Part shown: piece by piece, positions 1 through 11,825 of the stretch | How the letters are laid out: every line of letters begins with the position of its first letter | Position numbering within the stretch: position 1 is the stretch's first letter | The notes under the pieces: generated by a model | Database searches by the model: none | What the model saw: the letters and a program-made list of their open reading frames with translations, nothing else | Told to the model about the DNA's origin: nothing | Position numbers and translations under genes: made by a program | Assembly: GCA_037042915.1 (NCBI GenBank) | Contig: CM073198.1 | Coordinates: 3,286,001-3,350,000, forward strand | Source of the DNA: Auricularia sp. M13 | Taxonomy: Eukaryota > Basidiomycota > Agaricomycetes > Auriculariales > Auriculariaceae | Length of the DNA: 64,000 nt | Direction: 5' to 3'

Positions 1-567
1 CAGTGACGCAGATGAATATGGGGGTCCTGGTGCCCGTGTCAACCGCACAGTTAGGATGTAGGGCCGGAGCGCGTACTCTGCAGGTGTTGTCACTCGGCCA
101 ACCTCTGTTGAGATCTCCTCGTCTGCGGAGAGCGTAAGCTACAGCGACGAGTCAGGTTTGCAAGCATCCAACCTTTGTGGTCGTATGCAGGCGCCGAGGG
201 CAGCACTGGCGGCAACACGAAATTCGATGTTGAGCTGGCCATGCCGTGCGTGAAACAGTGCGAGAAACAGCGGCAAGCCTGCAACCGGTTGACCTCCGAC
301 CATATCCAATGACCATGGCGCACATCTATGCAGGCCAGAACTGGCTTGCCACGTTTCCTCGGAGCATGTGCACGAGCTGCATGCCTTGTGCAATCAGGTC
401 TCGCGTTGAGACGCAGTGGCGGTCGGTCCGATTCTAAGCGCGCGGTGCTCTTTACCCCGCGCCGTTTTCTTCGACGGTCTGCTCCTCTCTGGTGTCCCCA
501 GCGGTGACCGTGCTGCACCGATACCACGCTCCGAGCATTATCCATTGCACCTGAACTTGCCTGAGCA
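1..567. other. no gene recognised; upstream region of BOR1-like gene
   Basis: I see no recognisable gene here. The open frames on both strands are short, overlap each other and resemble no family I know. A 173-codon minus-strand frame runs into the first exon of the neighbouring transporter and has arginine-rich, low-complexity composition, so I treat it as chance. The stretch probably holds the promoter and 5' leader of the transporter that starts at 568, and perhaps the end of a gene to the left. Confidence 0.4.
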
Positions 568-2791
568 ATGTCCTCGACGCCGCGCACATTCGTGGAGCCT
601 GAAAAGCCCAAGTCCGAGACCCAACGACGTTCTGAGGACTTACCCTGGGCAAGACGCTCATGGGCCTACCAGCTGCTACCTTTTCGCGGTTGCTACTATG
701 ACGTGAAACGTCGACTGCCCTGGTATCTCTCGGACTGGACAAATGCGTGCGTGCTCTCATCTCGTCTCCTCCTCGACTGCTTATCGAATACATGCCTTGA
801 AGATTCCATCGACGCAATCTGTACCGCGTCTGCGCCGCCAGCCTGCGTATGTTCTTTCTCAATCTCGCTCCCGCAATAAGTTACCTGCTCGACATGAACC
901 GCCGCACCGACGGCACATATGGGATTAATGAGGTTCTCCTTGCCAGCGCGCTGCCTTTGATGGTGTTCTCGCTCTTTTCCGTGCAGCCATTGACCATTGT
1001 GGGTGTAACTGGTTTGATCAACCTATTCAAGTATGCATATTCTTTCAAGGAGGAAGGACTGAGCCTGACCTTGACTGTAGCTATACGAATTTTGATATTG
1101 TCACGAGATACGACGTCAATTATCTGCAGTTCCAGGCTTGGATGCTCATGTAACACTGACGTACCCATAGTGAGCTACCATGCTGATTCATTTCAGATGG
1201 GCAGCGATTTTCCACATCCTGGGGGCAGTCTTCAACCTATGCGATTTTACACGCTTCATTACCGTACGGCGTGTAATAATTATTCTCTAGACTGCAGCTC
1301 ATCCTCGCATGCAGGATATGACTTCCACGACCTTTGGCTTGTATGTCGGCGTAATATATATTCAAAAGGGCGTTGAGCTCCTCGTCTTCGAGTTCCCGCA
1401 CTCCGACGTGGACGGCTGGCTTGCGATCCTCGTCGCAGTGCTGTTCACAGTCGTCGTGTACCTCGTCGAGCGAGCCGGCCAGGCGTCAGCCGTGCCTTTC
1501 TGGGTTCGCAAAGGCATCCAAGATTATGGCTTTATCACTGGCATAATCTTCTTTACCGGTTTTGTTCACATGTGCGTGCCCTGCTTTACACTCCTTATCA
1601 AGCTCAACATGTCTATAGACCTGGACATCTCAAGGACGCAGAGTTGTTGAAGCTGCCCATCACGAAGGCGTTTCACCCCTCGACTGATCGCAACTGGGTG
1701 GTCCCATTCTGGCAGTTAGAAGGCAAATGGGTCGCTGTCGCAATACCCTTCGCGTTTCTGCTGACTCTGCTCTTTGTGAGTTGGCTTGCTTCTTCACGGG
1801 CGAGTCTAAATGGATGCACACAGTATTTTGACCATAACGTCTCGTCTCTGATGGCGCAGGCGCGCCATTTTCCAGTCGAGCGGCCAGCGGGGTTCCACTG
1901 GGATTTCTTTCTCCTCGGCATTACAACCCTCATATCCGGTATCCTCGGCCTTCCTGCTCCAAACGGGCTGGTGCCGCAAGCACCAGTCCATACTGAGAGT
2001 CTTTCGGTGGAGAAGCTTGTGACCGTTGACAACGACAATGTCGAAGTGCACAAATCCACGAGCACGACCAAGGTGGTTAGGGTACGCGTTGTCGAGCAGC
2101 GTGTTAGTCATCTTGCCATGGGCCTTCTCACCCTGGGCACTATGTCACGGCCGCTGCTGGTCGTATTGTGCGTAGTACCGTCACAATGCGCAATACCCAT
2201 GCACTGAAAAGAATGTCCAGAGGCCTCATGCCCAGAGCGCTTTTCGCCGGAATCTTCATCCTCGTCGGCTGGGCGTCCATCGAGAGCAACCCCATCATCC
2301 TCAATACGCTTTATCTTCTTCGTGAACGCCGCACGTCGCCCAAAACGCACCCATTGGCTTCCGTCCGTCGAGTACAAATAGCCAAGTTCGTCGGTGTCCA
2401 ATGGTTCGTGTTTGCCGCCAGCGTGGCTATCTCGCAAACCATCGGTAAATAGTCGCAACGGTAACGATAATTGGAATGACAATGTGCTGACAGCATAGCA
2501 GCTGCCATAGGATTCCCCGTCATATTCATTGCGCTAATTCCTGTTCGCCACTTCTGGCTACCGCGGTGGTTCACGCACGATGAACTTCGACTGCTCGACG
2601 CCCCGACGGCCAACGCCCCAGGCGTTTTGAGGAGTATTGGAGGCGAATTGCCTGCCGGGCCTGTCACCAGCGGCGATGTTACTCCCAATGTGGCTCAGGG
2701 TGATCTGGAGATTGTGGTCATGGAGGATGGCCACGGCGCCCCCGTCGTGCATAACGAGGATGTGGTTGCCGGTGTCGGTGCTGCCAAGTAG
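568..2791 (+). CDS. BOR1: borate/bicarbonate anion transporter, SLC4/BOR1 family
   Basis: Multi-pass membrane anion exchanger of the SLC4 (HCO3- transporter) family. Fungal members export borate at the plasma membrane or vacuole. The N-terminal exon ends in RRLPWYLSDWTNA, matching the cytosolic entry to the first membrane helix. Splicing to 'FHRRNLYRV' leads into MFFLNLAPAISYLLDM and INEVLLASALPL...QPLTIVGVTG, the hallmark transmembrane segments 1-3. Later exons give NYLQFQAWMLM, WAAIFHILGAVFNL, TFGLYVGVIYIQKGVE, the FHPSTDRNWVVPF loop, and IFILVGWASIESNPI. The tail is hydrophilic and ends at TAG 2789-2791. The reading frame survives through about eight exons with good GT-AG borders, so the gene looks intact. 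The start at 568 gives a short cytosolic N-terminus. Family assignment is firm; borate as substrate is inferred from fungal relatives. Confidence 0.85.
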
Positions 2792-2940
2792 GAGTCGTTT
2801 TGACTAATAGTGCTTGATGTACAGCTCCTTTAGATATGCTGTTCATAGACGAGATTACAGCACGATGACGGACTGAGATCGAGTGCTGGTCGCTACTCCG
2901 CTCTGGGTTTGAGCTTGACTATGTCCTTCCGCTTTTTCGT

Positions 2941-4933
2941 ATGTCGACCAGTCGTCCGCGTACACCAGTCTCTGCGCGCCTGAACTCGCTCCTGGATCAC
3001 AGCTCTGAACCCTCTGAACCCTCTACTCGACCATCGACACCACCTGCAGCCACTGATCCGCCTCCGACTATCCGTGACGACATGCCCCGGCGCGCGCTGG
3101 CAGCGGCAGCCAGCAAGCTATCTGCCACGCGGGCACTGGCACTTCCGGAGCCAGCCCTGCTGCGCACATCGCGTAACCCGAACGAGGAGGATGTCGACGC
3201 GCAGTCGCTCCCGGACGCACTACGCGAGGCGCTCAGCGACGAAGACGCGTTCCTCGCCGCGCGGCGCCAGCTCGCCGAGCAGCCGCACAGGCCGCCCAAT
3301 CTGGCTGGCGTGCGGCACCCGCAGTCTTTTCTGAGTTTGCCAGGCCTCATCGGCTCGCCGTACCTCGACCAGCTCACGCGCGTCAGCCTGCCCAATATCT
3401 CCGCCGCGTCCTTCAGCTCGCTCACACGAGCTAACACCATCGACTCGCATTCTCCCTCTTCTACTAGGCCGAACACGCCTACATCTGCCACTTCCAATGC
3501 ATTGGAGTCTTTACGCGCCTTCACGACACGCGACCGGGGGATACACACCAGCGCTCCCGCCGAGACGAGCGCTACGAGTCCGACGCGCTGGTGGTTCAAC
3601 AACAAGAAAGAGGTCGACCGCATACTCGATGACAGTGACCAGGAGGACACCATCGAGGGCGAGGAGCACCATTTCCACAAGAAATACGCCTCGCCCAAAT
3701 TGCCCGTCGTCTTCTGCCACGGTCTCCTCGGTTTCGACAAAGTATCGCTTGCCAATGTCCCCGGCATGCAGATCTCGCATTGGAGAGGCATTCAAGAGGT
3801 TTTACAGGCCAACAGCGTGGAGGTCCTCATCACGCGTGTGCCTGCGACGTCCAGCCCGAGCGATCGTGCAAAGGTGCTCGCGCAGAAGATCGAGGAGGTG
3901 TACCCCGGGCGTGAAGTTCACTTGATAGGACATTCCATGGGGTGAGTGACCTTCTTTTGCTTCGTTCAAAACGCGCTGACACAGGGCAGTGGATTGGACT
4001 GTCGATATGTTGCGTCGCAAATGCTATCCCGCAATTTCTCGGTCAAGTCTGTCACAACCATCGCGACTCCTCATAGAGGAAGCTCTTTTGCGGACCATTT
4101 TCTGTCCATGATTGGAGGACGTGTGTACCTGGTCATCGTTCTATATTGGACTATGTGCTGACCTGCGTTCAGCGGAGGGCGTACCGACTGTGATGAGTTT
4201 CCTCGACATGCTACCCATAGGCGGAGGTGATGGCTCGGCCTTCAAGTCACTCACAATTGAGAGCATGCGCCAGTTCAATGAGCTCGTACTCGACGCGCCT
4301 GGTGTCCAATACTTTAGCTGGGGCGCCACGTTCGAGCCTGGCCTTTTGGAACCCTTTAAGTATAGTCACAGCGTAATATTGCAGAAGGAGGGGCCCAACG
4401 ACGGCCTGGTCAGCGTGGAATCTGCGAAATGGGTTTGTTGTGTTCTGTCCTTTACATTTGAGGCTCACGTTCAGCAGGGGACGTATCTGGGTACACTAGA
4501 AGGCGTCAATCACCTTGACCTGGTCAGTCATTTCGTCTTCAATACCTGAGATACACAATAACACTCAACACAGGTCGGATGGGTGAACCCAGCCAGGTAC
4601 AAGTGGGCCGACTTCATGGGCCGGTCTATCCACTTCAAACCTGGCACGTTCTACCTGGGTGTTTGTGACCATCTGGGTATGCGAACCTGGCATGTTTTCA
4701 GAGCTACCCGTTGCTCAACGTCCATGCCTTCAGCACGTGTTGTGGAAGGTCAAGGGCCCCGGAACGCGACGCCGAAACTCGAGCAGTCATCAGTCCAGGC
4801 TGAAGCTGGAGTCTCGACGAAGCACAGGACCTCAGAAGACCAGGCACATTTGGACAATGCAGACGCGCGGCAGGAACAATCGTCTTCCGCCGTAACGAAA
4901 GATAGTGCTATTACAGAGGACCGCCAGAGTTGA
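2941..4933 (+). CDS. TGL2: alpha/beta-hydrolase triacylglycerol lipase, Tgl2-like
   Basis: Lipase of the alpha/beta-hydrolase fold that resembles yeast Tgl2, a triacylglycerol/diacylglycerol lipase of mitochondria. The first exon encodes a long Ser/Thr/Pro-rich N-terminus of about 240 residues, then the catalytic domain: LPVVFCHGLLGFD (oxyanion loop) and LIGHSMG with the nucleophilic serine at the exon end. After a GT-AG intron follow VTTIATPHRGSSFADHFL, then GPNDGLVSVESAKWG with the likely acid residue, and LEGVNHLDLVGW with the catalytic histidine. The triad is complete. The C-terminus after FYLGVCDHL is uncertain: the open frame runs to TGA 4931-4933 through a hydrophilic tail, but a splice near 4660-4701 would give another ending. 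The unusually long low-complexity N-terminus may carry targeting or regulatory sites. Confidence 0.8.
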
Positions 4934-5291
4934 GGCCCGCCAATCGCGTTATACCTTGCTTTCATGATACTGTACTACTATCACATGTAGCATACTCAGC
5001 ATTAGATCTCGCTCAACAATATCTATCACTAATTCTTGACGCCATGTCTACGCCTGGGCCTGCTATATGTTCATGGTTCAACACTGTAGTTCAGCCCTGG
5101 AACTTGGCATTTGTGCAGGTTGAACCGAAAAATGCATAAAGGTAATAGAAACTGCGACAAATATGGGTGAATGCTCTTATCTTCTTGCGGGATACTTGGC
5201 ATGTAAAAAGACAGCAAGTTCAGGAAGTGCCACCGGCGAAAGGCGCCGGTTGCAGCGCTGTCGGGATCTGTCGATCGCTGCTCCTACGTTC
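4934..5291. other. intergenic, lipase 3' end to SEC3 start
   Basis: I see no gene. It should contain the 3' UTR of the lipase and the promoter and leader of SEC3. A short frame on the plus strand (4930-5139) has no recognisable content. Confidence 0.4.
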
Positions 5292-8200
5292 ATGGCCGAC
5301 TATGCAGACGTCCGACAACGCATCATCGCGTCTATATTTGCCAAGCGTGGGTCAGGCAATGCGCCGGACGAGACATATGTCGCGCACTTGAAGATCTGGG
5401 AGGAGAGCGAGCAAGGCCAGAAGGCGCGGTACATCATCATCTCCAGTGTGTGCGCCTGCGGCTGGCGACGCCCTGTTTTAACCATGGCTCTGGTTCTCAG
5501 GCGACGCGTACGGCGGCGCGGCCATCCACAAGTCCAAGGAGAACTCGAATGGCACGTTCTCGATTGGCAAGACCTGGAAAATAGACGAGCTTCGCGGGTT
5601 CGAGGTGACCGCGGTATGTGCGGGCTGCCATAGCAGGATTTCCAATGCACTGCAGCCTGATACCCCTGCGCGTAGCCCACCCAGCTTAGGATCACGTTCG
5701 CGCGCACGTATACATGGGTTACCCAGAGCCCGCAGGACCAGACGACGTTCGTGCGCGCTGCCATCGGCGTGTACAGACAGGTTACGGGGAGCTCCTCGTC
5801 GCTGCGCCTCGTTAACTGTCCCGAGGAACACTCACGTACATATCTCCTGTTTGCCCGTGTGCATCTGCTCTTGGCTGACTGGGGTTCTAAACAGCGTCTA
5901 TGAACGGCAGTGCGTCAAGCCCGCCGAAGGCCCTGCGGAACGGTACCAGTCAACCAAACCCGAACCTTGTCGCTCGATCCCTCACGCAGTCAGCGCCTAG
6001 CAGCAGCAGGGGCGGGTTCGGCGAGCCTCCCATGTCCCCGCCGTCGACGCGTCTTGGTATACAGCGCGCTGGGACTCAGGTCTCATCGCCTCCGTCGCGA
6101 AGCCGCGATCCGTCGCCGCGTCCCATGCCTGCAGACGCGTTCACGCCATCACGTACAGCCAGTCCTGCCAACGGTTATAATGTGCCGATGAACGGAGACC
6201 AATCTCCTCGGCGTACGCCTCTGCCTTTGCGGCAATCTGACGGGCCAGGAGCACGCCCGTCGCCACAGCTACGTAACGCCCAGCCAGCGTATACAGAGCG
6301 AACCACGCAACCGGTATACCCTGAACGCACGGGCACACCACGGACGTCTATTCCTGAACGCATGATGAGCCCCCCACCGCGGCGAGCATCGCCTGTGCCT
6401 CGCGACACACAGTCAAGCTTTGCTTCCACGAACTATTCCGACCGCACCTCCACCTCGCGGGGAGACCTGACCTCGGCCTATACACAGTCCAGCATCTCCG
6501 AACGCATGTTGCCTTCCTACTCTGAAGAGTCACTTCCTACACGTCGCGCACCCTCTCCACAACCTCCGCAGCCCATGCCAGAACCGGAACCCCAAGCTCC
6601 ACTGAGAGTACGGGAAAGGGAACGGGAACGGGAGCCCGTCGTCAATGCTGCCCCTCCCGCGCGCACACGTACCCCTAGCGAGCGCTCTAACACGCCGCGA
6701 CTGCCAGTTGCTAAGCCGTCGCTCCCGAGACTGGACGCCCCGAAAGAGCCCGCAGACAACGCACGAATATCGGCGTTCGACCCTGCGAACCAGGGCGTTA
6801 CCGACCGTCTCTTGTCTGCCAACCCGCTCACTGGTGACGGGAACGCTGAAGAGGAGAGCGCAGAGGCCACAATGGCCAACGTCGAGGAGATGCTTGAGGG
6901 GTACGAGTGGGCGAGCGGCAGCGTTCTTGGCTCAGGCTCTGGACGATCCAAGGGAGCTGCAGACCAGATCGAGGCAAGATTGTTGGACGAGCTGCTCGCG
7001 TTGGAACGCGTACGTTCTCACACTTCTTCAAGTAGTGCATACTGACGCTGAGGTTGATAGGCAAACATCCACTCGTTCCTCGAGACTGACGACCGTATTG
7101 CGACTGTACTCCAGTATGTTAACGACGCCATTGAGGAGCTCAATACTATGGACTCTCAAGTGATGTCGTATAAAGTACAACTAAACGTATGTTTGAGGGT
7201 ACACCTTGTTCCTTTTTTCTCATCTCTTTACAGGCCGTGTCAGAGGACATCGCGTATATTCAGTCGCAGAACCGTGGTCTGCAGGTCCAGACACAGAATC
7301 AAAGATTATTGCTCACTGAGCTTGAGAAGCTTCTTGTATGTTTTGCGCGGTTTCTGTTAACGAAATTGACAACCGTCTGCAGCAAACCGCTCATGTTGAC
7401 ACTGATGTACTCTACGTTTTAACGCAAGTATCGCTCGAGAGCGGCATCGAGCAATTAGAGGAGGCTGCTGCAGAGCTCTACAAGGCGCTGCAGGCCGGTC
7501 GTGACACAGGTCAGTGCTGAGGATACGTTCGTGCTGAAATTTATTGACTTCTCATATGCAAGACATGGCGGCAACCATGGAGCGCCTGGACGAATATCGG
7601 ACACATAACAGCCAGTTCTGTACCCGGTTGCTGGACTTCTTGCCCATCATGTTCAAGTTCCAGGCATGCCATTTTTCTTCATCGTGACTATGTTGTTTAC
7701 CAGCTTTTTGCAGGCGGACAAGGTCCTGACAGACAACAGCAAAGGACGCGCAAAGTCTTCCTTGGCTATAACCGCACATTCGCAAATGCATCGCTACCTG
7801 CTGCGGTACTCTCGATTGCTGCATTACATCAAAGAAATGGACGAGCCGAAGTATGCAAAAATTTGCGAGGTGAGCGTGCTGCCAAACATCGCTAGCAACC
7901 TCGTTGAATTGGCTATCTAGGCATATTTCAGGGAAGCTAGCGACCTACACATGAAGGAGATCAAAGATCTTCTCATGACAGCCATCAACTTGGTTAAGAA
8001 AGTTGATGACGACGAAGCCAGTCAGTGAATTACTCCGCTGACTTGTTGTTTGGTCTGACATTGCCTGCTAAGGCTTTACGAGTGCTCCGAGTGCTGGTCC
8101 TTCCCGAGCAGAAACAATACGACGCGTCGGCCATATGGTCCGCTCGCCGTTGGAGCGGAAAGAGAAGGAGTCGAAGCCGGGTGTTGACGGCGAAATGCGA

Positions 8201-9653
8201 GCCTCCGAGGTGAGCCTGACATCTGGTGGTACCCCTGGCTATCTGTCTAAGCGTGTGCTTTCCACAGGCATTCCAAATTATTTTGGAGCAGATTGCACCT
8301 CAAATCCGCCTCGAACAAGACTTTATCTCAGACTTCTTGCATATCAACGACGCCGGTGTTTCCTTTGCGGATGTGATGAATCTTGACAGCTACTTTCGGC
8401 GGCAAGCTGCTCGTGGTGCCGGTCTCAGCCCAGCGACTGTCAAAATCGTTCGTAGCGCCCTGGACACGATATTCAGCTTCTTGCGCGACGAGATACAATA
8501 CTGGATCGACGGCGCTTTACAGCGGGATGCATTGTGCGTTCGAGTCCTTCAGCAACGTTGTCTTAGGGCTGATGACGCGGGCAGACAAATCGTTGGCATT
8601 CTGGCGTCGTTGGATAAATGGACGACCGATGCGGACTCTGCGGACTATTTCTTCTCCCGGATGTTGCAGCAGAAAATCCAGCAGCGACTTCGTGGGCAGT
8701 TCGATCGCCAGATCGTAAGTGTCGACTTCAGTGGTCATCTAGTTTCACGAATGACTAACGCGCATATTGTGCAGGCTGACCAGGTCAAGGCGATCGAGCA
8801 GACGAAGCTGACGGCGAAGAAGCGGACTGGTGTTGCGCAGTTCATCAAGTTCTTCCCAGTATTCGTGTCGCGCATCGAGAGCCAACTTGCTGGCGCGGAT
8901 GGCTATGAGATACGGCGCATGGTAGACACTGCGTACGAGAAACTGGTCCAATCCATGCTGGATTGCCTCAAGACTATGGCCAAACTCGAAGGCGACAGCG
9001 AAGACAAGGGGCAGCTCAATCACCACGTGATCCTAATCGGTACGATTTCATTTCTTATTCCACTACGAGGCTAAGCAAGCAACTCCAGAAAACATGCACT
9101 ACTTCACCCAAGAGTTGACAGCGCAACAGATCGGCTCTGTCCGCTCTTTTATTCGCAAGGCGGAAGGCATCTACGATGAGAATCTCGCTGCTTATGTCAA
9201 GCTCGTAATACGGCGGCCATTCTCCAAGATATTGGTACTTCGGACACTGCTCGTCCCAGTTTTGAAAGACTGATCCCCTATCAGGACTACTTTGACGGAG
9301 TAGAACGTCTGGTTCAAAATTCCGGGCCGACAAGCGTTGCGGGCAGCAGCAATTACAACAAGTCCGCGTTGAAGCGCGTCTTGAAAGACTATAACTCCAA
9401 GGATGTCCGCAAGCACATCGAGTCGCTATTCAAGCGCGTCAACAAGCACTTTGGCGAGTCGGACGATGAGGACAGATTCGCGCCTGGCACCGTCGAGATG
9501 GGCGTATGGAAAGCCTGCGAAGACGACGTGACGCGCAATACCGAGCGGTTCATCAAGCTTATCGCCCAGTGCTACCCTGATGCTGGTCTTGGACTTGAGT
9601 ATACCCTCGCCGATGTAGAGCAGGGGTTCAAGAAGCATCGCATGGGCTCGTAA
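5292..9653 (+). CDS. SEC3: exocyst complex subunit Sec3
   Basis: Sec3 is the exocyst landmark subunit that binds PI(4,5)P2 and Rho-family GTPases at sites of polarised secretion. The first three exons encode the Sec3-type PIP2-binding PH domain: KARYIII, then AAIHKSKENSNGTFSIGKTW, then ITFARTYTWVTQSPQDQTTF. A long disordered Ser/Pro/Arg-rich linker follows (about 5900-6780). The C-terminal Sec3/exocyst domain begins with IEARLLDELLALERANIHSF and includes a coiled coil (VNDAIEELNTMDSQV, SQNRGLQVQTQNQRLL). The helical rods include AFQIILEQIAPQI, the KKRTGVAQFIKFFPVFVSRI segment, KRVLKDYNSKDVRKHIESLF, and the C-terminal ADVEQGFKKHRMGS before TAA/TAG at 9651-9653. Start at ATG 5292 gives the PH domain close to the N-terminus as usual. 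There are about ten introns and no internal breaks. SEC8, a partner in the same complex, lies 18 kb downstream on the same strand. Confidence 0.92.
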
Positions 9654-9878
9654 TCCTTGTCTTGTTCTCCGCCGCACGCACCTGTGACAAGTCCTGCAAT
9701 ATTCGCTATCCATAGACACTGCATGTACATGTACTATAATATTCTGTGCACCTTGGACTACGATTCCGCTTTCAGCGATAGCGATTGACTACATCCGGTC
9801 CTGATTATCGCAGCTGACATATGCATGCTGTCCGGATCTCGATCTGGAATCTACCTTGACCTCCTACCTCCATCCTCG

Positions 9879-10566
9879 ATGCCGCTCGCGCCTCCGCTCA
9901 ACTTCCCTAAATGGCTGCAGGAGAATAGTCACCTGCTGCAGCCTCCCGTCAATAATTTCTGCATGTACTCTGGCACAGACTTTATTGTAATGGCCGTCGG
10001 CGGGCCGAACGAGCGCAACGACTACCATGTCAATGAGACAGAGGTATAGACGAGTTTTCAAGGCATCACTTTAATCGCTGCTAATGGATGGTCAGGAATG
10101 GTTTTATCAGCACAAGGGTGCGATGTTGCTTCGCGTTGTGGACGATGGCCAATTCCGCGACATCCACATCGGCGAGGGAGAGATGTTCTTGCTCCCTGGT
10201 GCGCCATTGTATGCGACGTCTGCTCGCTTTGCAACTCACTTCCGTGATCAGCCAACACGCCACACAACCCTGTACGCTTCGCCGATACAGTGGGCATCGT
10301 CATGGAGCGCGTGCGACCAGGGCCATCGTTCGGTGCGTGCAAGAGCTTACTGTTACCGTTTATGCCGCTTGTCTCACGGCCCTGATGCAGACCGGTTGCG
10401 GTGGTATTGCCGCTCGGGGAAGCACGAAGAGCCCACGATTATCCGCGAGGAGGTATTTCACGTCACGGACCTTGGCACGCAGCTCAAGCCGCTCATCCGC
10501 AACTGGCAAGAGAATGAGGAGCTCAGGAAATGCTCCAAGTGCGGTACGGTCGCCGAACCCAAGTGA
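9879..10566 (+). CDS. BNA1: 3-hydroxyanthranilate 3,4-dioxygenase (HAAO)
   Basis: Cytosolic Fe(II) cupin enzyme of the kynurenine pathway. It opens the ring of 3-hydroxyanthranilate to give the precursor of quinolinate and NAD. The start is ATG 9879 ([15 protein letters not shown], typical of the family). Metal ligands sit in [17 protein letters not shown], which is joined across a GT-AG intron after the second Glu-coding exon end. A second intron after MFLLPG restores [20 protein letters not shown], a signature of the family; without splicing the frame gives unrelated sequence. After a third intron come [17 protein letters not shown] and the C-terminal CSKCG pair, part of the second rubredoxin-like metal site of bacterial and fungal forms. 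The gene ends at TGA 10564-10566. Length, about 180 residues after splicing, fits the family. It is intact. Confidence 0.92.
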
Positions 10567-10807
10567 GAAGGCGAAGTGGAACGGTGTGTACGAAGTATCG
10601 GGAAATTCGAGAAGGGGTACGTCGTGTATGAGAGGAGTGCAGAGCGGCTCGGCCGCTGCAGGGCTACGCCCCCGCGTCTATTTGTGTATTATTGCTACAC
10701 CAACAGGAACAGGATGAGACCGCGCAAAGTACTTTGAGTGTATCGAGATCGCGAGGGTGCCAGGTCCAGAGATAACCGCAATTGACTTTGTATTGACTCT
10801 GCCACGC

Positions 10808-11658
10808 TTACTGAGCAGCGGGCGCGGGCGCAGCGGCGGCCGGGGCGGGCGCCGCTTGGCCCTCGGGCTGTGCGTTCGCGCGGGCGATAGAGCCTGCGAC
10901 AATACCGCCCATGGTGCTCCAGATGTTTTGCGCGAGCTGGGCGGTGGCACCGATGACGGGCTGAGGCGGCGGCTTGCCACGGGCTTCGGCGTTCTGCACG
11001 GCCTGTGCCTGCGCCTGAGTGAGGCCCTGGTAGACGGCCTGGATGAGGCCGCTGAGACGGGCCTGGACGAAGGTGAGGATGTTGGCGCGGGCCGAGGCAA
11101 TGTGCGCGTCAATTTCGGTCTCGTTGCGCGAGAAGAAAGGCTGCAGGTAGAAGTCGTACAGGTAGATTGCACCCTGGTAATACGACGTGAGTCACCTGGA
11201 CGGTATACGCAAAGCCATCGTGGTGCCACGTACCTGAGTCTGAGGGAGGGAGCAGAAGAGCAGGAACAGGGTCTTAATCTCGTAGTAGAATGGCAGCCAG
11301 AAGATGAGCCATTCGAAGAGATACTCGAATGCAACGAAGCAGCCGAGGACCGTCCAGTGCTTGACCCAGCGCTCGAGGTCAGCGTCGCTCAGCGGGCGGT
11401 GCGACAAGCTGATTTGCCCGACAGTGAGCAGATGTCAAAACATGCGTTGGATCAGGGCGCTGCACCTCTTAAAGCTGTTGTAGGCGGGATACAGGTACAC
11501 AAGGTAGCTAATTTGCGATGAAATTAGCGAACACCGTGGTTCAGGGTGCCCTGGGCGATTACGCACGCGCTGCAATAAAGCAGGTCGTGTGAGCAAGGCA
11601 GGCCTGTAACATGTGGCAAGGGCACGCACGTGAGGAATCTAAGAGTGTAGTAGAGCAT
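10808..11658 (-). CDS. TB2/DP1/HVA22 (REEP/Yop1-like) ER-shaping protein
   Basis: Membrane protein of the TB2/DP1/HVA22 family, whose hairpins curve tubular ER. The best part reads LSDADLERWVKHWTVLGCF, FEYLFEWLIFWLPFYYEIK and TLFLLFCSLPQTQ, which is the family core, followed by GAIYLYDFYLQPFFSRNETE. The upstream exon supplies YLYPAYNSFK, the conserved entry to the domain. The start is placed at the ATG on the complement of 11656-11658 (MLYYTLRF), giving a hydrophobic N-terminus as in relatives; this needs three short introns and is the least certain part. The C-terminus is a long amphipathic segment and an Ala/Pro-rich tail (PAPAAAAPAPAAQ), ending at the stop on 10808-10810. It resembles the REEP-like fungal group more than the short Yop1 form because of the long tail. 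Confidence 0.82.
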
Positions 11659-11825
11659 CTTGGAGAGACTTGCGGGTGTCAAGGACGAGTGGGTATTTGG
11701 GAGTGCAAAGACAGAGTACGTGCGCGCCGAGTTGACGTTTATAGTGACGATGCTGCGGCGCAAACGGCCGGTGCGTGCCAAAGTCCGCGGCGGCATCCCG
11801 ACAGCTCGGCGCTTCCTGCCTGACC

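Noticed and set aside
90-611. 173-codon minus-strand ORF
   Set aside because: Overlaps the BOR1-like first exon and has no recognisable content.
4660-4701. Very short intron in the lipase 3' exon
   Set aside because: It would be about 43 nt or 25 nt depending on donor; the unspliced frame is open to 4933, so neither can be preferred.
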